Shown here in pieces: positions 9,987 through 19,043 of a stretch of DNA of 64,000 bases. A model generated the notes under the pieces. The model did not search any database. It worked only from the letters and a program-made list of their open reading frames with translations, and was not told where the DNA came from. This DNA is from Thalassospira povalilytica (lineage in GTDB: Bacteria; Pseudomonadota; Alphaproteobacteria; Rhodospirillales; Thalassospiraceae): assembly GCF_002844235.1 (NCBI RefSeq), contig NZ_PGTS01000003.1, forward strand, positions 248,001 through 312,000, written 5' to 3'. Positions within the stretch are counted from its first letter, which is position 1. Every line of letters starts with the position of its first letter. Made by a program: the position numbers and the translations under genes.

Positions 9987-9999
9987 CGATATTTTATCG
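9987..9999. promoter_or_regulatory. short palindrome between lysR and the VOC gene
   Basis: CGATA-TTT-TATCG is a perfect 5+5 inverted repeat just upstream of the lysR start, in the AT-rich divergent region. It could be part of the LysR operator. Length alone is weak evidence. Confidence 0.3.
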
Positions 10000-10081
10000 A
10001 ATAAATAAGTTCTGGTCTATTTTACTTATATCATAACCGATCAAAGCTGTGCCCAACCTTTCACATTTCAGGAGCACAGCA

Positions 10082-10579
10082 ATGTCATCACATTATCCGC
10101 GCACCTTTTCCCATATCGGCATCTCGGTCCCCGATCTTGAGGCCGCTGTAAAATTCTATGCCGAAGTTCTTGGCTGGTACGTGATCATGGAACCGACCAC
10201 CATCACCGAAGATGACAGTGATATCGGTCAGATGTGCACCGATGTCTTTGGCGCAAACTGGAAATCGTTCCGCATCGCCCATCTGTCGACCGGTGATCGT
10301 GTTGGCATCGAACTGTTTGAATTTCCCGATAACCAACGCCCGGACAACAATCTGGAATACTGGAAAACCGGAACATTCCATTTCTGTGTCCAGGATCCCG
10401 ATGTCGAAGGTCTGGTGGAAAAGATCAAAGCCCATGGCGGCAAACAACGCATGCCGATCCGCCACTATTATCCCGGCGAAAAACCCTATCGCATGGTTTA
10501 TGTCGAAGACCCGTTTGGCAATGTCTTTGAAATCTATAGCCACAGCTACGAGCTGACCTATTCAGCCGGCGCATACTGA
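10082..10579 (+). CDS. VOC-family (glyoxalase-like) protein
   Basis: A 165-residue vicinal-oxygen-chelate protein. FSHIGISVPDLEAAVKFYAEVLGW (quoted in part, about 8-30) is the first beta-alpha-beta-beta-beta module with metal-ligand His. GTFHFCVQDPDVEGL and VEDPFGNVFEIYSHSYE supply the second module with His and Glu ligands. The start at ATG 10082 follows AGGAG with good spacing, which rules out the upstream in-frame ATG. It is probably a dioxygenase, lyase or isomerase of a small metabolite under control of the divergent LysR. A terminator follows. Confidence 0.88.
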   Translation: MSSHYPRTFSHIGISVPDLEAAVKFYAEVLGWYVIMEPTTITEDDSDIGQMCTDVFGANWKSFRIAHLSTGDRVGIELFEFPDNQRPDNNLEYWKTGTFHFCVQDPDVEGLVEKIKAHGGKQRMPIRHYYPGEKPYRMVYVEDPFGNVFEIYSHSYELTYSAGAY

Positions 10580-10610
10580 ACTGCCTGATCACCAATCATC
10601 AGACAATAAA

Positions 10611-10635
10611 AAACGGGGCCAATCCGGCCCCGTTT
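10611..10635. terminator. bidirectional intrinsic terminator
   Basis: AAACGGGGCC (10611-10620) pairs perfectly with 10626-10635 across a 5-nt loop and lies between the convergent VOC gene and rho. Confidence 0.85.
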
Positions 10636-10682
10636 AATCATCAGACAATTATCTGTATCCGGCCATTTGCGCCGGATTTCGA

Positions 10683-11945
10683 TTATCCATTCATGGAATC
10701 GAAGAAATCGTCGTTGTTCTTGGTCGATTTGAGTTTGCCCAGAAGGAACTCCATCGCGTCCTGCGGCCCCATCGGGTTGAGGATACGGCGCAACACCCAC
10801 ATCTTGGACAGAACGCCCTTGTCGACAAGCAGCTCTTCCTTACGGGTACCCGATTTAAGGATATCAATCGCCGGGAAGATACGTTTGTCAGACAGTTTGC
10901 GATCCAGAACCAGTTCGGAGTTACCGGTCCCTTTGAATTCTTCAAAGATGACCTCGTCCATGCGCGAACCGGTATCGATCAGGGCGGTTGCGATGATGGT
11001 CAGCGACCCGCCTTCTTCGATGTTACGAGCCGCACCAAAGAACCGTTTCGGACGTTGCAGGGCGTTGGCATCAACACCACCGGTCAGAACCTTGCCCGAG
11101 CTTGGCACGACGGTGTTATACGCACGTGCCAGACGGGTAATGGAATCAAGCAGGATGACGACATCATGCTTGTGTTCGACCAGACGTTTGGCCTTTTCCA
11201 GAACCATTTCGGTGACCTGAACGTGACGCTGGGCCGGTTCGTCAAAGGTGGAGCTGATGACTTCACCCTTCACCGAACGGTCCATGTCGGTCACTTCTTC
11301 CGGGCGTTCGTCAATCAGAAGAACGATCAGATAGGCTTCCGGATGGTTTTCCTCGATCGCGTGCGCAATATTTTGCAGCATCACGGTCTTACCGGTACGC
11401 GGCGGTGCGACGATCAGGGCACGCTGACCTTTACCAAGCGGTGATACCAGTTCGATCACGCGGTTGGTGGTGTCCTTGTTGCCTTCCTGATCGGATTCAC
11501 GTTCCATGCGCAACGGCTGATCAGGATAAAGCGGGGTCAGGTTGTCAAAGTTGATGCGATGACGGACTTTTTCCGGCGCATCAAAGTTGACCTTGTCGAC
11601 CTTGAGCAACGCGAAATAGCGTTCCCCTTCCTTGGGCGAACGGATCTGGCCTTCGACCGTATCACCGGTCCGCAGACCAAAACGGCGAACCTGGCTTGGG
11701 CTGACATAAATGTCATCGGGCCCGGCAAGATAGTTTGCCTCGGGGCTACGCAAGAAGCCGAAACCATCGGGCAGCACTTCGAGAACCCCCTCGCCAAAAA
11801 TGGCATGGTCGTTCTCGGCCAACTGTTTGAGAATGGCAAACATCAGCTCCTGTTTGCGGAGCGTGCTGGCATTTTCGATTTCGAGTTCCTCAGACAGGGC
11901 AAGCAGCTCGGTCGGAGATTTCTTTTTGAGTTCCTGAAGATGCAT
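10683..11945 (-). CDS. rho: transcription termination factor Rho
   Basis: Hexameric RNA-dependent ATPase/helicase that ends transcription. The 420 residues match the standard Rho length. The N-terminal Rho domain (1-45) is followed by the RNA-binding cold-shock fold with [10 protein letters not shown] (59-68). The RecA-like motor has Walker A PPRTGKT (181-187), [13 protein letters not shown] (Walker B region), the Q-loop region [14 protein letters not shown] segment [13 protein letters not shown], and GTGNSEL. In many Alphaproteobacteria rho lies between hemJ and mnmE; here it is on the dnaQ side of oriC. Confidence 0.98.
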   Translation of the reverse strand: MHLQELKKKSPTELLALSEELEIENASTLRKQELMFAILKQLAENDHAIFGEGVLEVLPDGFGFLRSPEANYLAGPDDIYVSPSQVRRFGLRTGDTVEGQIRSPKEGERYFALLKVDKVNFDAPEKVRHRINFDNLTPLYPDQPLRMERESDQEGNKDTTNRVIELVSPLGKGQRALIVAPPRTGKTVMLQNIAHAIEENHPEAYLIVLLIDERPEEVTDMDRSVKGEVISSTFDEPAQRHVQVTEMVLEKAKRLVEHKHDVVILLDSITRLARAYNTVVPSSGKVLTGGVDANALQRPKRFFGAARNIEEGGSLTIIATALIDTGSRMDEVIFEEFKGTGNSELVLDRKLSDKRIFPAIDILKSGTRKEELLVDKGVLSKMWVLRRILNPMGPQDAMEFLLGKLKSTKNNDDFFDSMNG

Positions 11946-12345
11946 ATGTGCGTTTAATGATCTGTGGTTGCCGGAAGGGCGAAGATTTTATGGGATAAGA
12001 AGAAGATATGCGGTTGACCGTCAGGCAAGGCACTCAGTCAAATGCTGGGGCGTGCGGACGGTTCCAAACCTTGTAGTTGCAAGAAAGGCAGGGCTTTTCA
12101 TGTTTCTGGATCGAAACACCCCCGATTGATAACCTCGAAAACGGGAATAGTCAAACCGTGTTTCACGCAATGCAGCTATTTTGCCCGCAGCGTTGTGTAA
12201 AAAACACGATTCTGTCGCCAGACTTCGGATATATGGGCACAAAACCTGCAATTAACAGGTTCAACAACCGGTTTGACCCCGCAAATTTCCGATCCCAATA
12301 TTAGAAATGACTGTATTTGACCTGTTTTGCGATCGCGGGCGGACT
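11946..12345. other. 400-bp intergenic region upstream of rho
   Basis: It separates rho (reading left) from the XRE gene end. The stretch next to rho is probably its promoter and leader. I see no convincing gene, tRNA or strong hairpin. A GTTTCACG half-site near 12160 is not a parS. Confidence 0.6.
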
Positions 12346-12705
12346 TTACGGATGGCGTTCACGAAGAATTTCAAGCATCCGGCCAAGCTGATCATCACTT
12401 AGCCCGGCAATCCGTTCGGATAAAAGATTGGCAAGCTCGGTTGCTTCGGGTTCAAGCCCGGCGGTATCGACGGTGATTTTGGGATGCGACAGCTGGGCCA
12501 GACGTTTGATATCGTCAACTTCATCCCATACCAGATTGAAATAACCACAAATCTGCTGCACCAAACCGGGGCTTGGGCGGCCGCGATGGCCATGTTCAAG
12601 TGCTGAAAGATAGGCCGGCGACAACTGCAACGCCGTTGCCATATCGGTCAGCGTCACATTATTGCGGGCCCGCAATTCCCTGATGCGATTGCCAAAAGGT
12701 GTCAC
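12346..12705 (-). CDS. XRE-family helix-turn-helix protein
   Basis: A 119-residue DNA-binding protein. The N-terminal Cro/CI helix-turn-helix runs FGNRIRELRARNNVTLTDMA and LQLSPAYLSALEHGHRG. The C-terminal half is helical and acidic. The start is GTG at 12705, preceded by GGAG, and it overlaps the smr stop codon by GTGA. The longer open frame reaching 12894 lies inside smr and is not used. The smr-XRE pair recurs downstream of mltA in many Alphaproteobacteria; the regulator's targets are unknown. Confidence 0.88.
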   Translation of the reverse strand: MTPFGNRIRELRARNNVTLTDMATALQLSPAYLSALEHGHRGRPSPGLVQQICGYFNLVWDEVDDIKRLAQLSHPKITVDTAGLEPEATELANLLSERIAGLSDDQLGRMLEILRERHP

Positions 12706-13349
12706 GGGCGTCTCCGTTTCAACAAAACATAAAAGGCCCCTGCTCCACCGTGCTGGATCTGGGCCTGATTGATGGCAAGAATGCGATTGCGCAGGCGCGG
12801 CGCACTCAGCCATTGCGGGGTGCGGCTGCGCAGAAGGCCGGTGCGCCCATATTCGTCGGCGCGCGATCCTTTGCCGGTAATCACCAAAACGCAACGTTTC
12901 CCGGCCCGCCAGCTTTCTTCAATAAAGGCATTAAGCGCATTATGGGCGACATCCTGGGTCATGCCATGCAGGTCGATGCGCCCGTCGATTGTCATTTTGC
13001 CTTTCTGGAATTTGTTGGCGGTTGACCGGTCAATCCCGTCCGTCACACCCGGTTTCAGATCGGCAAGGCTCTGTTTTTTGACCTGTGGTCCGCGATCGGC
13101 ATTGCGCGCCGACGGCAAATTGCGCGCAGCACGGTTTTCTTCGGACCGTTCCAGACTTTCACCAAGCGTATCCGGCAGGGGAATGGCCGTATCACTGGTG
13201 TGGATGTCATCGTCAGGATCAAATACCGCTTCATCGCCTTTGCGCTTTTTACTGCGCAAGGGTTTGACGTCACGGGTAAAAACCTCCCACAGGGTCTTTT
13301 CCTCGTCACTGACGGTACGGCGTCGCTTATTTGTTTTTTTCTGTGTCAT
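12702..13349 (-). CDS. smrA: Smr/MutS2-domain protein
   Basis: A 215-residue protein with a lysine/arginine-rich, low-complexity N-terminal half (1-115) and a C-terminal Smr domain (about 120-212). The Smr signatures are DLHGMT (126-131) and the TGKG turn (158-161), with GAFYVLLKR at the end. Smr domains bind or nick nucleic acids; stand-alone forms are implicated in ribosome-collision mRNA cleavage in other bacteria, so the role here is inference. It is translationally coupled to the XRE gene by a 4-bp overlap. It is normally next to mltA in relatives; here it is about 12 kb away across oriC. Confidence 0.92.
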   Translation of the reverse strand: MTQKKTNKRRRTVSDEEKTLWEVFTRDVKPLRSKKRKGDEAVFDPDDDIHTSDTAIPLPDTLGESLERSEENRAARNLPSARNADRGPQVKKQSLADLKPGVTDGIDRSTANKFQKGKMTIDGRIDLHGMTQDVAHNALNAFIEESWRAGKRCVLVITGKGSRADEYGRTGLLRSRTPQWLSAPRLRNRILAINQAQIQHGGAGAFYVLLKRRRP

Positions 13350-13641
13350 TGGGAACTAGATCGACCAATTAAACGCGTTCTGCCGCACTCGATTAATATG
13401 TGGATAGGAGGACTTCCGCCAAAGTCCCCTGGGTTCCAGGGGAATGAAACACCCGCCACCGATTAATCGAACGCAGCCCGTTGGGTTTGCCATAAAACAT
13501 CGCCCAAGACCCGGTATCAATTTCAAAAGGCATAAAGCCTTTCCTTTATCGATACCACGTCTGTTTAAACATTTTATTCAAACAGAATGCGATGAATTAG
13601 TCGATCCAATCCCCGCCCGGCATCCAAACATCGCCCAATGC

Positions 13642-14580
13642 CTAATCGTCGCTTCCGGCAAGATCAATGCATCTGACCCCGTTATTGGAAAGATCAAGCA
13701 TCGCCTTAAGGAAACTGCCATCAAGGTTGGTCGACAAGCCGTGCGTCTGGCGGTTTTTCACAAAAAAGCCGTTACGTTTGAACGCGTCAAGCTGGCCCTG
13801 AAGACGTAAAATATCCTCATCCGGTACATCGCCACTGACCGCGATATAAAGATAACAGCTTCGATATGACACGGCCCCGTCGATTTTCGGAACGTTTGCG
13901 CCGGTATCCTTTTGTTCGATCTCGTCAATATAGTGACGCAGCACATTGCCACCGATTGCAATCAGATCAATCCGGTCGGCCAGCAGCATCGGCAATAAAA
14001 GTTCTTCGCGCGGGACAATTACGATCTGTTTGGCACCGCGTTCGCGCAAATAGGCTTCGCGGGCCGATCCCATCAGGGTTCCGATACGCGCACTTTCAAG
14101 AATGTCTTCAAAACCGGTATCCGACCAATTGCGGTTTTCAAACCCGTAAAGGTTCCAGATGGTGCGACTGACCGGCCCGACCCATTTGAATTTGTCTTCG
14201 CGGTCATCGGATCGGGTCGTTGGATAAATCACATGACCGGCCTCGCGCTCGGCCAGTTCCATCTGCCGTTTCCAGGGCATTTGCGGCACGATTTCCGCAT
14301 AAATGCCGGCCTGGGTAAACAGTTCGATGGCAAGACTGTCAAAATAGCCCGGTTCAGGCCGGTCTGACGACCGGACCCGCGGATTTTCCGAAAGATGAAT
14401 GATATAGCGCCCGTCAAATTCCGCAGAAACCGCATCCGACTGTACCGTTCCCGCCACGTCATCGGCAAAAGACGCTGTGGGAAACAAAATCGGGATGCAA
14501 GCAAGCAGAAACAGCAAATAGAAGCGGGTCGCAAGGCGCCGGTGTGGCGAACGGAATTTCAGGCAATTCCGTTTTTTCAT
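13642..14580 (-). CDS. periplasmic solute-binding protein, family 3-like
   Basis: A 312-residue secreted protein. A long basic N-region and hydrophobic stretch (about 20-38) end at a likely signal-peptidase site ASFA-DD. The mature part resembles the amino-acid-type substrate-binding fold (GYFDSLAIELFTQAGIYAE, then PWKRQMELAEREAG, and IGTLMGSAREAYL). No ABC permease or ATPase is adjacent, so it may be an orphan binding or sensing protein. Its ATG is 1 bp past the dnaQ stop, implying co-transcription with dnaQ. A 292-bp gap with no recognised feature follows. Confidence 0.82.
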   Translation of the reverse strand: MKKRNCLKFRSPHRRLATRFYLLFLLACIPILFPTASFADDVAGTVQSDAVSAEFDGRYIIHLSENPRVRSSDRPEPGYFDSLAIELFTQAGIYAEIVPQMPWKRQMELAEREAGHVIYPTTRSDDREDKFKWVGPVSRTIWNLYGFENRNWSDTGFEDILESARIGTLMGSAREAYLRERGAKQIVIVPREELLLPMLLADRIDLIAIGGNVLRHYIDEIEQKDTGANVPKIDGAVSYRSCYLYIAVSGDVPDEDILRLQGQLDAFKRNGFFVKNRQTHGLSTNLDGSFLKAMLDLSNNGVRCIDLAGSDD

Positions 14581-14581
14581 G

Positions 14582-15295
14582 TCACGCCTCTTGCTTCTTT
14601 AACCAGATGGCGTCTTTGACCTTGCTTTCGATATAGGCCTGATGGGCGGCCAGTTCTTCTTCGCTGATCACATGGGGGCGCGGTTCCAGCCTGTTGGATT
14701 TCGGCCCCAGAACCCGCCGGCCGACATTCCCGCCAGAGCTGTCTGCATCCTGGGCATTGGGATCAAGCGACAAACCATGCTGACGTCCACCAAGAAGTTC
14801 CAGGTAAACCTGCGCAAGAAGATCGGAGTCAAGCAGTGCCCCGTGCAGGGTACGGTTGGAGTTATCGATCTTGAACCGTCGACACAGCGCATCAAGGCTT
14901 ACCGGCGATCCCGGAAACTTTTTGCGCGCCATCTGAACCGTATCAAGCGCACGTTCCATGGCGATACGCGGCTTGTTAAGCCATTCAAGTTCCGCATTCA
15001 GGAACTTCATATCAAAGGCGGCATTGTGAATGACCAGGACCGAATCATCACCGATAAATTCAAGGAAATCATCGGCAACTTCGGCAAAGACCGGCTGGTC
15101 TTTCAGGAAGTCATCACCCAGACCGTGAACGTCAAACGCCTCTTTGGGCATCGGGCGTTCCGGGTTGATATATTGGTGATATTGGCGACCGGTCGGCATG
15201 TGATTGACCAGTTCGATACACCCGATTTCTACCAGACGGTGGTCAGCATAGGGATCAAGGCCTGTGGTCTCGGTATCGAGGACGATTTCACGCAT
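14582..15295 (-). CDS. dnaQ: DNA polymerase III epsilon subunit
   Basis: Proofreading 3'-5' exonuclease of the replicative polymerase. The 237 residues contain ExoI DTETTGLDP (7-15), ExoII in IHNAAFDMKFL (His90, Asn91, Asp95) and ExoIII HGALLDSDLLAQVYLEL (His and Asp near 151-156), the full DEDDh set. The C-terminal tail would bind the alpha subunit. It belongs to the origin-proximal run ppsR-maf-aroE-coaE-dnaQ, 19 bp downstream of coaE. Confidence 0.96.
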   Translation of the reverse strand: MREIVLDTETTGLDPYADHRLVEIGCIELVNHMPTGRQYHQYINPERPMPKEAFDVHGLGDDFLKDQPVFAEVADDFLEFIGDDSVLVIHNAAFDMKFLNAELEWLNKPRIAMERALDTVQMARKKFPGSPVSLDALCRRFKIDNSNRTLHGALLDSDLLAQVYLELLGGRQHGLSLDPNAQDADSSGGNVGRRVLGPKSNRLEPRPHVISEEELAAHQAYIESKVKDAIWLKKQEA

Positions 15296-15314
15296 GTATT
15301 CTTGGATCCGGTGG

Positions 15315-15899
15315 TCAACTTAGATGATCAACAATGCCCTGAATATATTGAAAAGTTACAGCCCGACCCAACCCTGTTGGGATGACATAATCGGCCCGTT
15401 TCCGTTTCTCCATATCCGGCATCTGTTTGGACAGAATGGCGGAAAATTTTTCATCCGTCATCCCCTGTCGCGCAAGAACACGCTGGCGTTGAACAAACCC
15501 TGGTGCTGAAACAACTGCAACGATATCGCAGCGCTTTTCACCGCCCGTTTCATATAAAAGCGGGATGTCGAGTACTACCAGTTTACGTCCGAGCATCCGT
15601 TGGCTGCGCAAAAAGCGAATCTCTGCGGCGCGGATCAGCGGATGCAATATCGCCTCAAGCTTTTTAAGTGCGCGTGCATCGGCAAAAACAATCTTGCCCA
15701 GCATTTGCCGGTCAATCCGTCCATCGCGCAAAACTTCTGGAAAAGCTAAAATCACCTGATCAAAGGCCGGACCGCCAGGTGCCATCAAAAGATGGTTGGT
15801 AGCATCCGCATCATGGACCGGCACGCCAAGATATCGAAACATCGCCGCCGCGGTCGATTTGCCCATGCCGATCGAACCGGTTAACCCCAAAATCACCAT
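15315..15899 (-). CDS. coaE: dephospho-CoA kinase
   Basis: Last step of coenzyme A synthesis: phosphorylates the 3'-hydroxyl of dephospho-CoA. The 194 residues start with the P-loop [12 protein letters not shown] (5-16). VHDADATNH carries the catalytic Asp region, and [13 protein letters not shown] and the lid-region [13 protein letters not shown] are typical. Length is normal. It is in the conserved order aroE-coaE-dnaQ. Confidence 0.96.
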   Translation of the reverse strand: MVILGLTGSIGMGKSTAAAMFRYLGVPVHDADATNHLLMAPGGPAFDQVILAFPEVLRDGRIDRQMLGKIVFADARALKKLEAILHPLIRAAEIRFLRSQRMLGRKLVVLDIPLLYETGGEKRCDIVAVVSAPGFVQRQRVLARQGMTDEKFSAILSKQMPDMEKRKRADYVIPTGLGRAVTFQYIQGIVDHLS

Positions 15900-15920
15900 G
15901 ATAAGATCACCTTTGCATAC

Positions 15921-16787
15921 TTAATCAGGTGAAAGGACAAAGTCGCGCAGTTCCTGGGTTACTTCGGGATCAATGCCAAACCAGCGATGAAAACCCGGGC
16001 GCGCCTGATGAAGCAACATGCCAAGCCCGTCAACAATCGGATTTCCACGGTCTTTTGCCTGCTGCAAAAGGCCCGTTATCAGCGGGGCATAAACAATGTC
16101 GGTAACCAGTGCCGATGTCGGCAAACCGTCCATATCAATATCAAGCTTCGGCTGACCAACCATGCCAAGGCTTGTGGTATTTACCAAAAGGGAAACATCA
16201 GACAAGGCATCTGGCGATACCGGCCAATCAATTACCGTCAGGCGCGGATCATTGAATTCCCGCACAAGGTCTTCTGCCCGGGCACGGGTCCGGTTGGCGA
16301 TACGGATTTCCGGACTGCCTTCATCAAGCAGGGCGACCAAAATCGCCCGCGATGCACCCCCGGCCCCAAGAACCACCGCCGGACCAAACGTAAAATCAAT
16401 ATCCGGGGCTTCCTGACGCAGGTTTTCAATAAAGCCGAACCCGTCAGTATTATCGCCAAGCAACCGGCCATCCTTGGCAAAGGTAACGGTATTGACTGCC
16501 CCGATACGGCGCGCACGATCTGAGAGCTCATCACATTCCGGCATGGCCATTTCCTTTTGCGGAATGGTGACATTAACCCCGGAAAAACCAAGATTGCGCA
16601 AGGAAATCAAAGCCGCCTGAAAGTTTTCCGGTTCGACCGGAAGCGGCATATAGCTGCCATCGATCCCGTATTTGGCCAGCCAGTAGCCATGCAGACGCGG
16701 TGATTTGGAATGCGATACCGGCCACCCCATCACACCGGCCAGGCGCGAGGTTCCAGAAAGTGTCCGATAAGGTTTGCGGGCTGTCAT
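15921..16787 (-). CDS. aroE: shikimate dehydrogenase
   Basis: NADP-dependent reduction of 3-dehydroshikimate in aromatic amino-acid synthesis. With the start at ATG 16787 (AGGAAA upstream) the protein is 288 residues. An upstream in-frame ATG at 16859 adds a non-conserved lysine-rich leader. Signatures are SHSKSP (25-30, substrate binding), NVTIPQK (72-78, catalytic Lys), NTDGFGF and GAGGASRAI for the cofactor. It lies 20 bp upstream of coaE. Confidence 0.95.
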   Translation of the reverse strand: MTARKPYRTLSGTSRLAGVMGWPVSHSKSPRLHGYWLAKYGIDGSYMPLPVEPENFQAALISLRNLGFSGVNVTIPQKEMAMPECDELSDRARRIGAVNTVTFAKDGRLLGDNTDGFGFIENLRQEAPDIDFTFGPAVVLGAGGASRAILVALLDEGSPEIRIANRTRARAEDLVREFNDPRLTVIDWPVSPDALSDVSLLVNTTSLGMVGQPKLDIDMDGLPTSALVTDIVYAPLITGLLQQAKDRGNPIVDGLGMLLHQARPGFHRWFGIDPEVTQELRDFVLSPD

Positions 16788-16908
16788 TGTGCGGTGTTTC
16801 CTGCCTGACGGAGTTTTGTCTTTGTGGTTCTTTGATTTCAAATATCGCGCAAGTGGCAAGTGGCATTACCCGGATGATGCATAACAAAAATCGGGTAATG
16901 TTGTCTTT

Positions 16909-17508
16909 CTATGCCTTCAGCACGCCATGATCACGCAAGAAACCGATCAACGGCAATAACGGCAAACCAAGAACCGTGAAATAGTCACCGCGCACTTCGG
17001 TAAACAGCTGCGCACCAATACCTTCAAGCTGATAACCGCCAACGCAATTGAAAATCTCGTCGCCGGCGGCATCAAGATACTCATCAAGCCATTCTTGGGT
17101 AAAGTTGCGCATGGTCAGATGGGCCGTATCAATGGTGCCCCAAATGCGCGATCCCTCTTTATATATAACAGCGGCCGAAACCAGCTGATGGGTCTTGCCG
17201 CGCAGGGCCATAAGCTGGGCCCTGGTATTGTCACGGTCGCGTGGCTTGTCAAACCAGATACCATTGCATTCAAGCATCTGGTCAGCCGCAATCACAATCG
17301 CATCGGGTTGCTGACGATACATGCGCAATGCCTTCATTTCGGCCAAAGTTTCGGCGGCCTCGGCGGCACTGGCCCCTTCGGCCTTCATCGATTGCTTATA
17401 GCCTTCCTCGTCAATCATCGAGGCCACGGCTTCGCAATCGACACCGGCATTTTTCAACATGGTGTGACGGGCTTTGCTGCTGGATGCCAAAATAAGCCGA
17501 TGGTTCAT
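16909..17508 (-). CDS. maf: Maf-family nucleoside triphosphate pyrophosphatase
   Basis: A 199-residue house-cleaning NTPase that hydrolyses non-canonical or surplus nucleotides to the monophosphates. The family start MNHRLILASSSKARHTML is clear, as are IAADQML (catalytic Asp), KPRDRDNTRAQLMALRGKTH and the later VGGYQLEGIGAQLF. Which Maf subclass (dTTP/UTP or m7GTP) cannot be settled here. Conserved position between ppsR and aroE. Confidence 0.93.
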   Translation of the reverse strand: MNHRLILASSSKARHTMLKNAGVDCEAVASMIDEEGYKQSMKAEGASAAEAAETLAEMKALRMYRQQPDAIVIAADQMLECNGIWFDKPRDRDNTRAQLMALRGKTHQLVSAAVIYKEGSRIWGTIDTAHLTMRNFTQEWLDEYLDAAGDEIFNCVGGYQLEGIGAQLFTEVRGDYFTVLGLPLLPLIGFLRDHGVLKA

Positions 17509-17536
17509 GCGTCTTTATATCCTGTTTGAAATTTCA

Positions 17537-18361
17537 TCAGTGACCGCGGCGGTCATACATGGTTGCCAGGATCATGGCAGCGGTTTCTTCGATCGATCTG
17601 CGGGTAACATTGATAATCTTCCATCCTCGATCGGTAAAATAGCGTCTTGCCTGATGGACTTCATCGCGCACGGCAACCGGATCGACATAATCCCCGCCCT
17701 CGCCGCGTTCGATCTGGCGCAGACGGTTTTTGCGGATCGATACCAGCTGATCAACATCCTTGATCAATCCGACCACCAGCGGCTTTTTAAGTTTATCAAG
17801 CTCGGGCGGTAACGGGCATCCTGGGACAAAGGGAATATTGGCGGTCTTGATACCACGATTGGCCAGATAGACCGAAGTCGGGGTTTTCGACGTACGCGAC
17901 ACCCCGACAATGACCACATCGGCTTCTTCAAGATCCCAGCCAGATTGTCCGTCATCGTGGGAAAGCGTGTAATCGATTGCTTCGATCCGGCTGAAATATT
18001 CCTCGTCCATCTTATGAAGCGCACCGGTCCGGCCGCGCGATTGCTGGCCAAGGTAACCGGCCATCATGGTGACGGTATTATCAAGAACGTGGCTGTGGGG
18101 TACCTGAAGCCTGCGGCATCCTTCTTCGAGTTTGCGGCGAATGTCACTGTCAAACACGGTGTAAAGAACAATGCCGGGATTGCGTTCAATATCGGCAAGC
18201 ACGCGGGCAAGCTGGGCCTCGGTCCGGATCAGTGACCAGACATGCTCATGGGCACGGACATCAGGAAACTGGGCAATGCAGGCACGCGCAACACCGTCAA
18301 CGGTTTCCCCCGTTGAGTCCGAAACCAGATGAAGATGAAAAATATTGTCTGTGTCGACCAT
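17537..18361 (-). CDS. ppsR: pyruvate,phosphate dikinase / PEP synthase regulatory protein
   Basis: Bifunctional serine/threonine kinase and Pi-dependent phosphorylase (DUF299) that switches PPDK or PEP synthase off and on. The 274 residues start with FHLHLVSDSTGETV. The P-loop-like segment GVSRTSKTPTS (153-163) and PFVPGCPLPPEL are diagnostic. It is the first gene on the left flank of the proposed origin, as in many Alphaproteobacteria, and its promoter must lie inside the oriC region. Confidence 0.95.
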   Translation of the reverse strand: MVDTDNIFHLHLVSDSTGETVDGVARACIAQFPDVRAHEHVWSLIRTEAQLARVLADIERNPGIVLYTVFDSDIRRKLEEGCRRLQVPHSHVLDNTVTMMAGYLGQQSRGRTGALHKMDEEYFSRIEAIDYTLSHDDGQSGWDLEEADVVIVGVSRTSKTPTSVYLANRGIKTANIPFVPGCPLPPELDKLKKPLVVGLIKDVDQLVSIRKNRLRQIERGEGGDYVDPVAVRDEVHQARRYFTDRGWKIINVTRRSIEETAAMILATMYDRRGH

Positions 18362-19043
18362 CAGCGATCCGTGTTTCCGATCAAATTCCGGCGATGCAAG
18401 CCTGCTTTTTCCACTTTTTGCGCACCAAGCGATTTTTCAAACTTTTTTAAAACCCGGATTTTGGTGTTCAAAATTTCGATCACTACCCGGATGGATAAGG
18501 CCCATTCGCCCAACCCGGAGTTAGCGGGGTGGAGTCGGGCCTGTGGACAATTGTGGATAACGGGAGCGACTCCGGCCCGATTTTTTCCACAGGAATTATC
18601 CTCCCCCTCATACAAACTTTCTCAAACCAGATGTCCCGTGCGGGATAAGTGATCATTTTTTCCCGTAATAGCAGGGATAAGACGGCAAAAACCAGCCTTA
18701 TTCACCTTATCCCCATTATTCAAAATCGGCTTTTCCCAAGCTCAGGTCTGGGAGTCGTTCGGAGTCGTACACAGTTTTCCCCAAACCGGTTTGAGATGAA
18801 TCATTTTTCCCGAGTCGGAATGTGAATAAACTGTGCACTAAATTTAATCCCTGTTATCCACAGGGAACCACCTACAAACAACATCCTTTTTTATTAAATA
18901 AGGTTTTGTTAGGCAGAACGTGGAAAACGTCCTGGCACAGGTCTCAGGACAAAATTCACGTGAACGAAACTGGCCTCCAGGTCCTCGGGTCAAAGACCGG
19001 AACCAGATAAAAAAGCGATCGGGACAGACGAACAGGAAACCAG
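18362..19043. other. oriC: probable chromosomal replication origin (oriC)
   Basis: A 682-bp gap between divergent ppsR and hemE, the classical alphaproteobacterial origin position. Perfect DnaA boxes: TTATCCACA at 18854-18862 and, inverted, 18552-18560; TTATTCACA inverted at 18821-18829. One-mismatch boxes are at 18542-18550, 18583-18591, 18698-18706 and 18707-18715. The core TTATCC occurs seven times (both strands). An AT-rich stretch at 18887-18910 is a candidate unwinding element. GGAGTCG occurs at 18531, 18751 and 18761, and inverted at 18567, with CGAGTCG at 18811; each contains a GANTC site for CcrM-type methylation. The ppsR and hemE promoters must also lie here. Confidence 0.93.

Noticed and set aside
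12157..12170. GTTTCACG half of a parS near 12160
   Set aside because: The second half does not follow; no palindrome.
18951..18966. Second parS-like sequence AAATTCACGTGAACGA in oriC
   Set aside because: Only 11 of 16 positions match, and the palindrome is incomplete; treated as chance.
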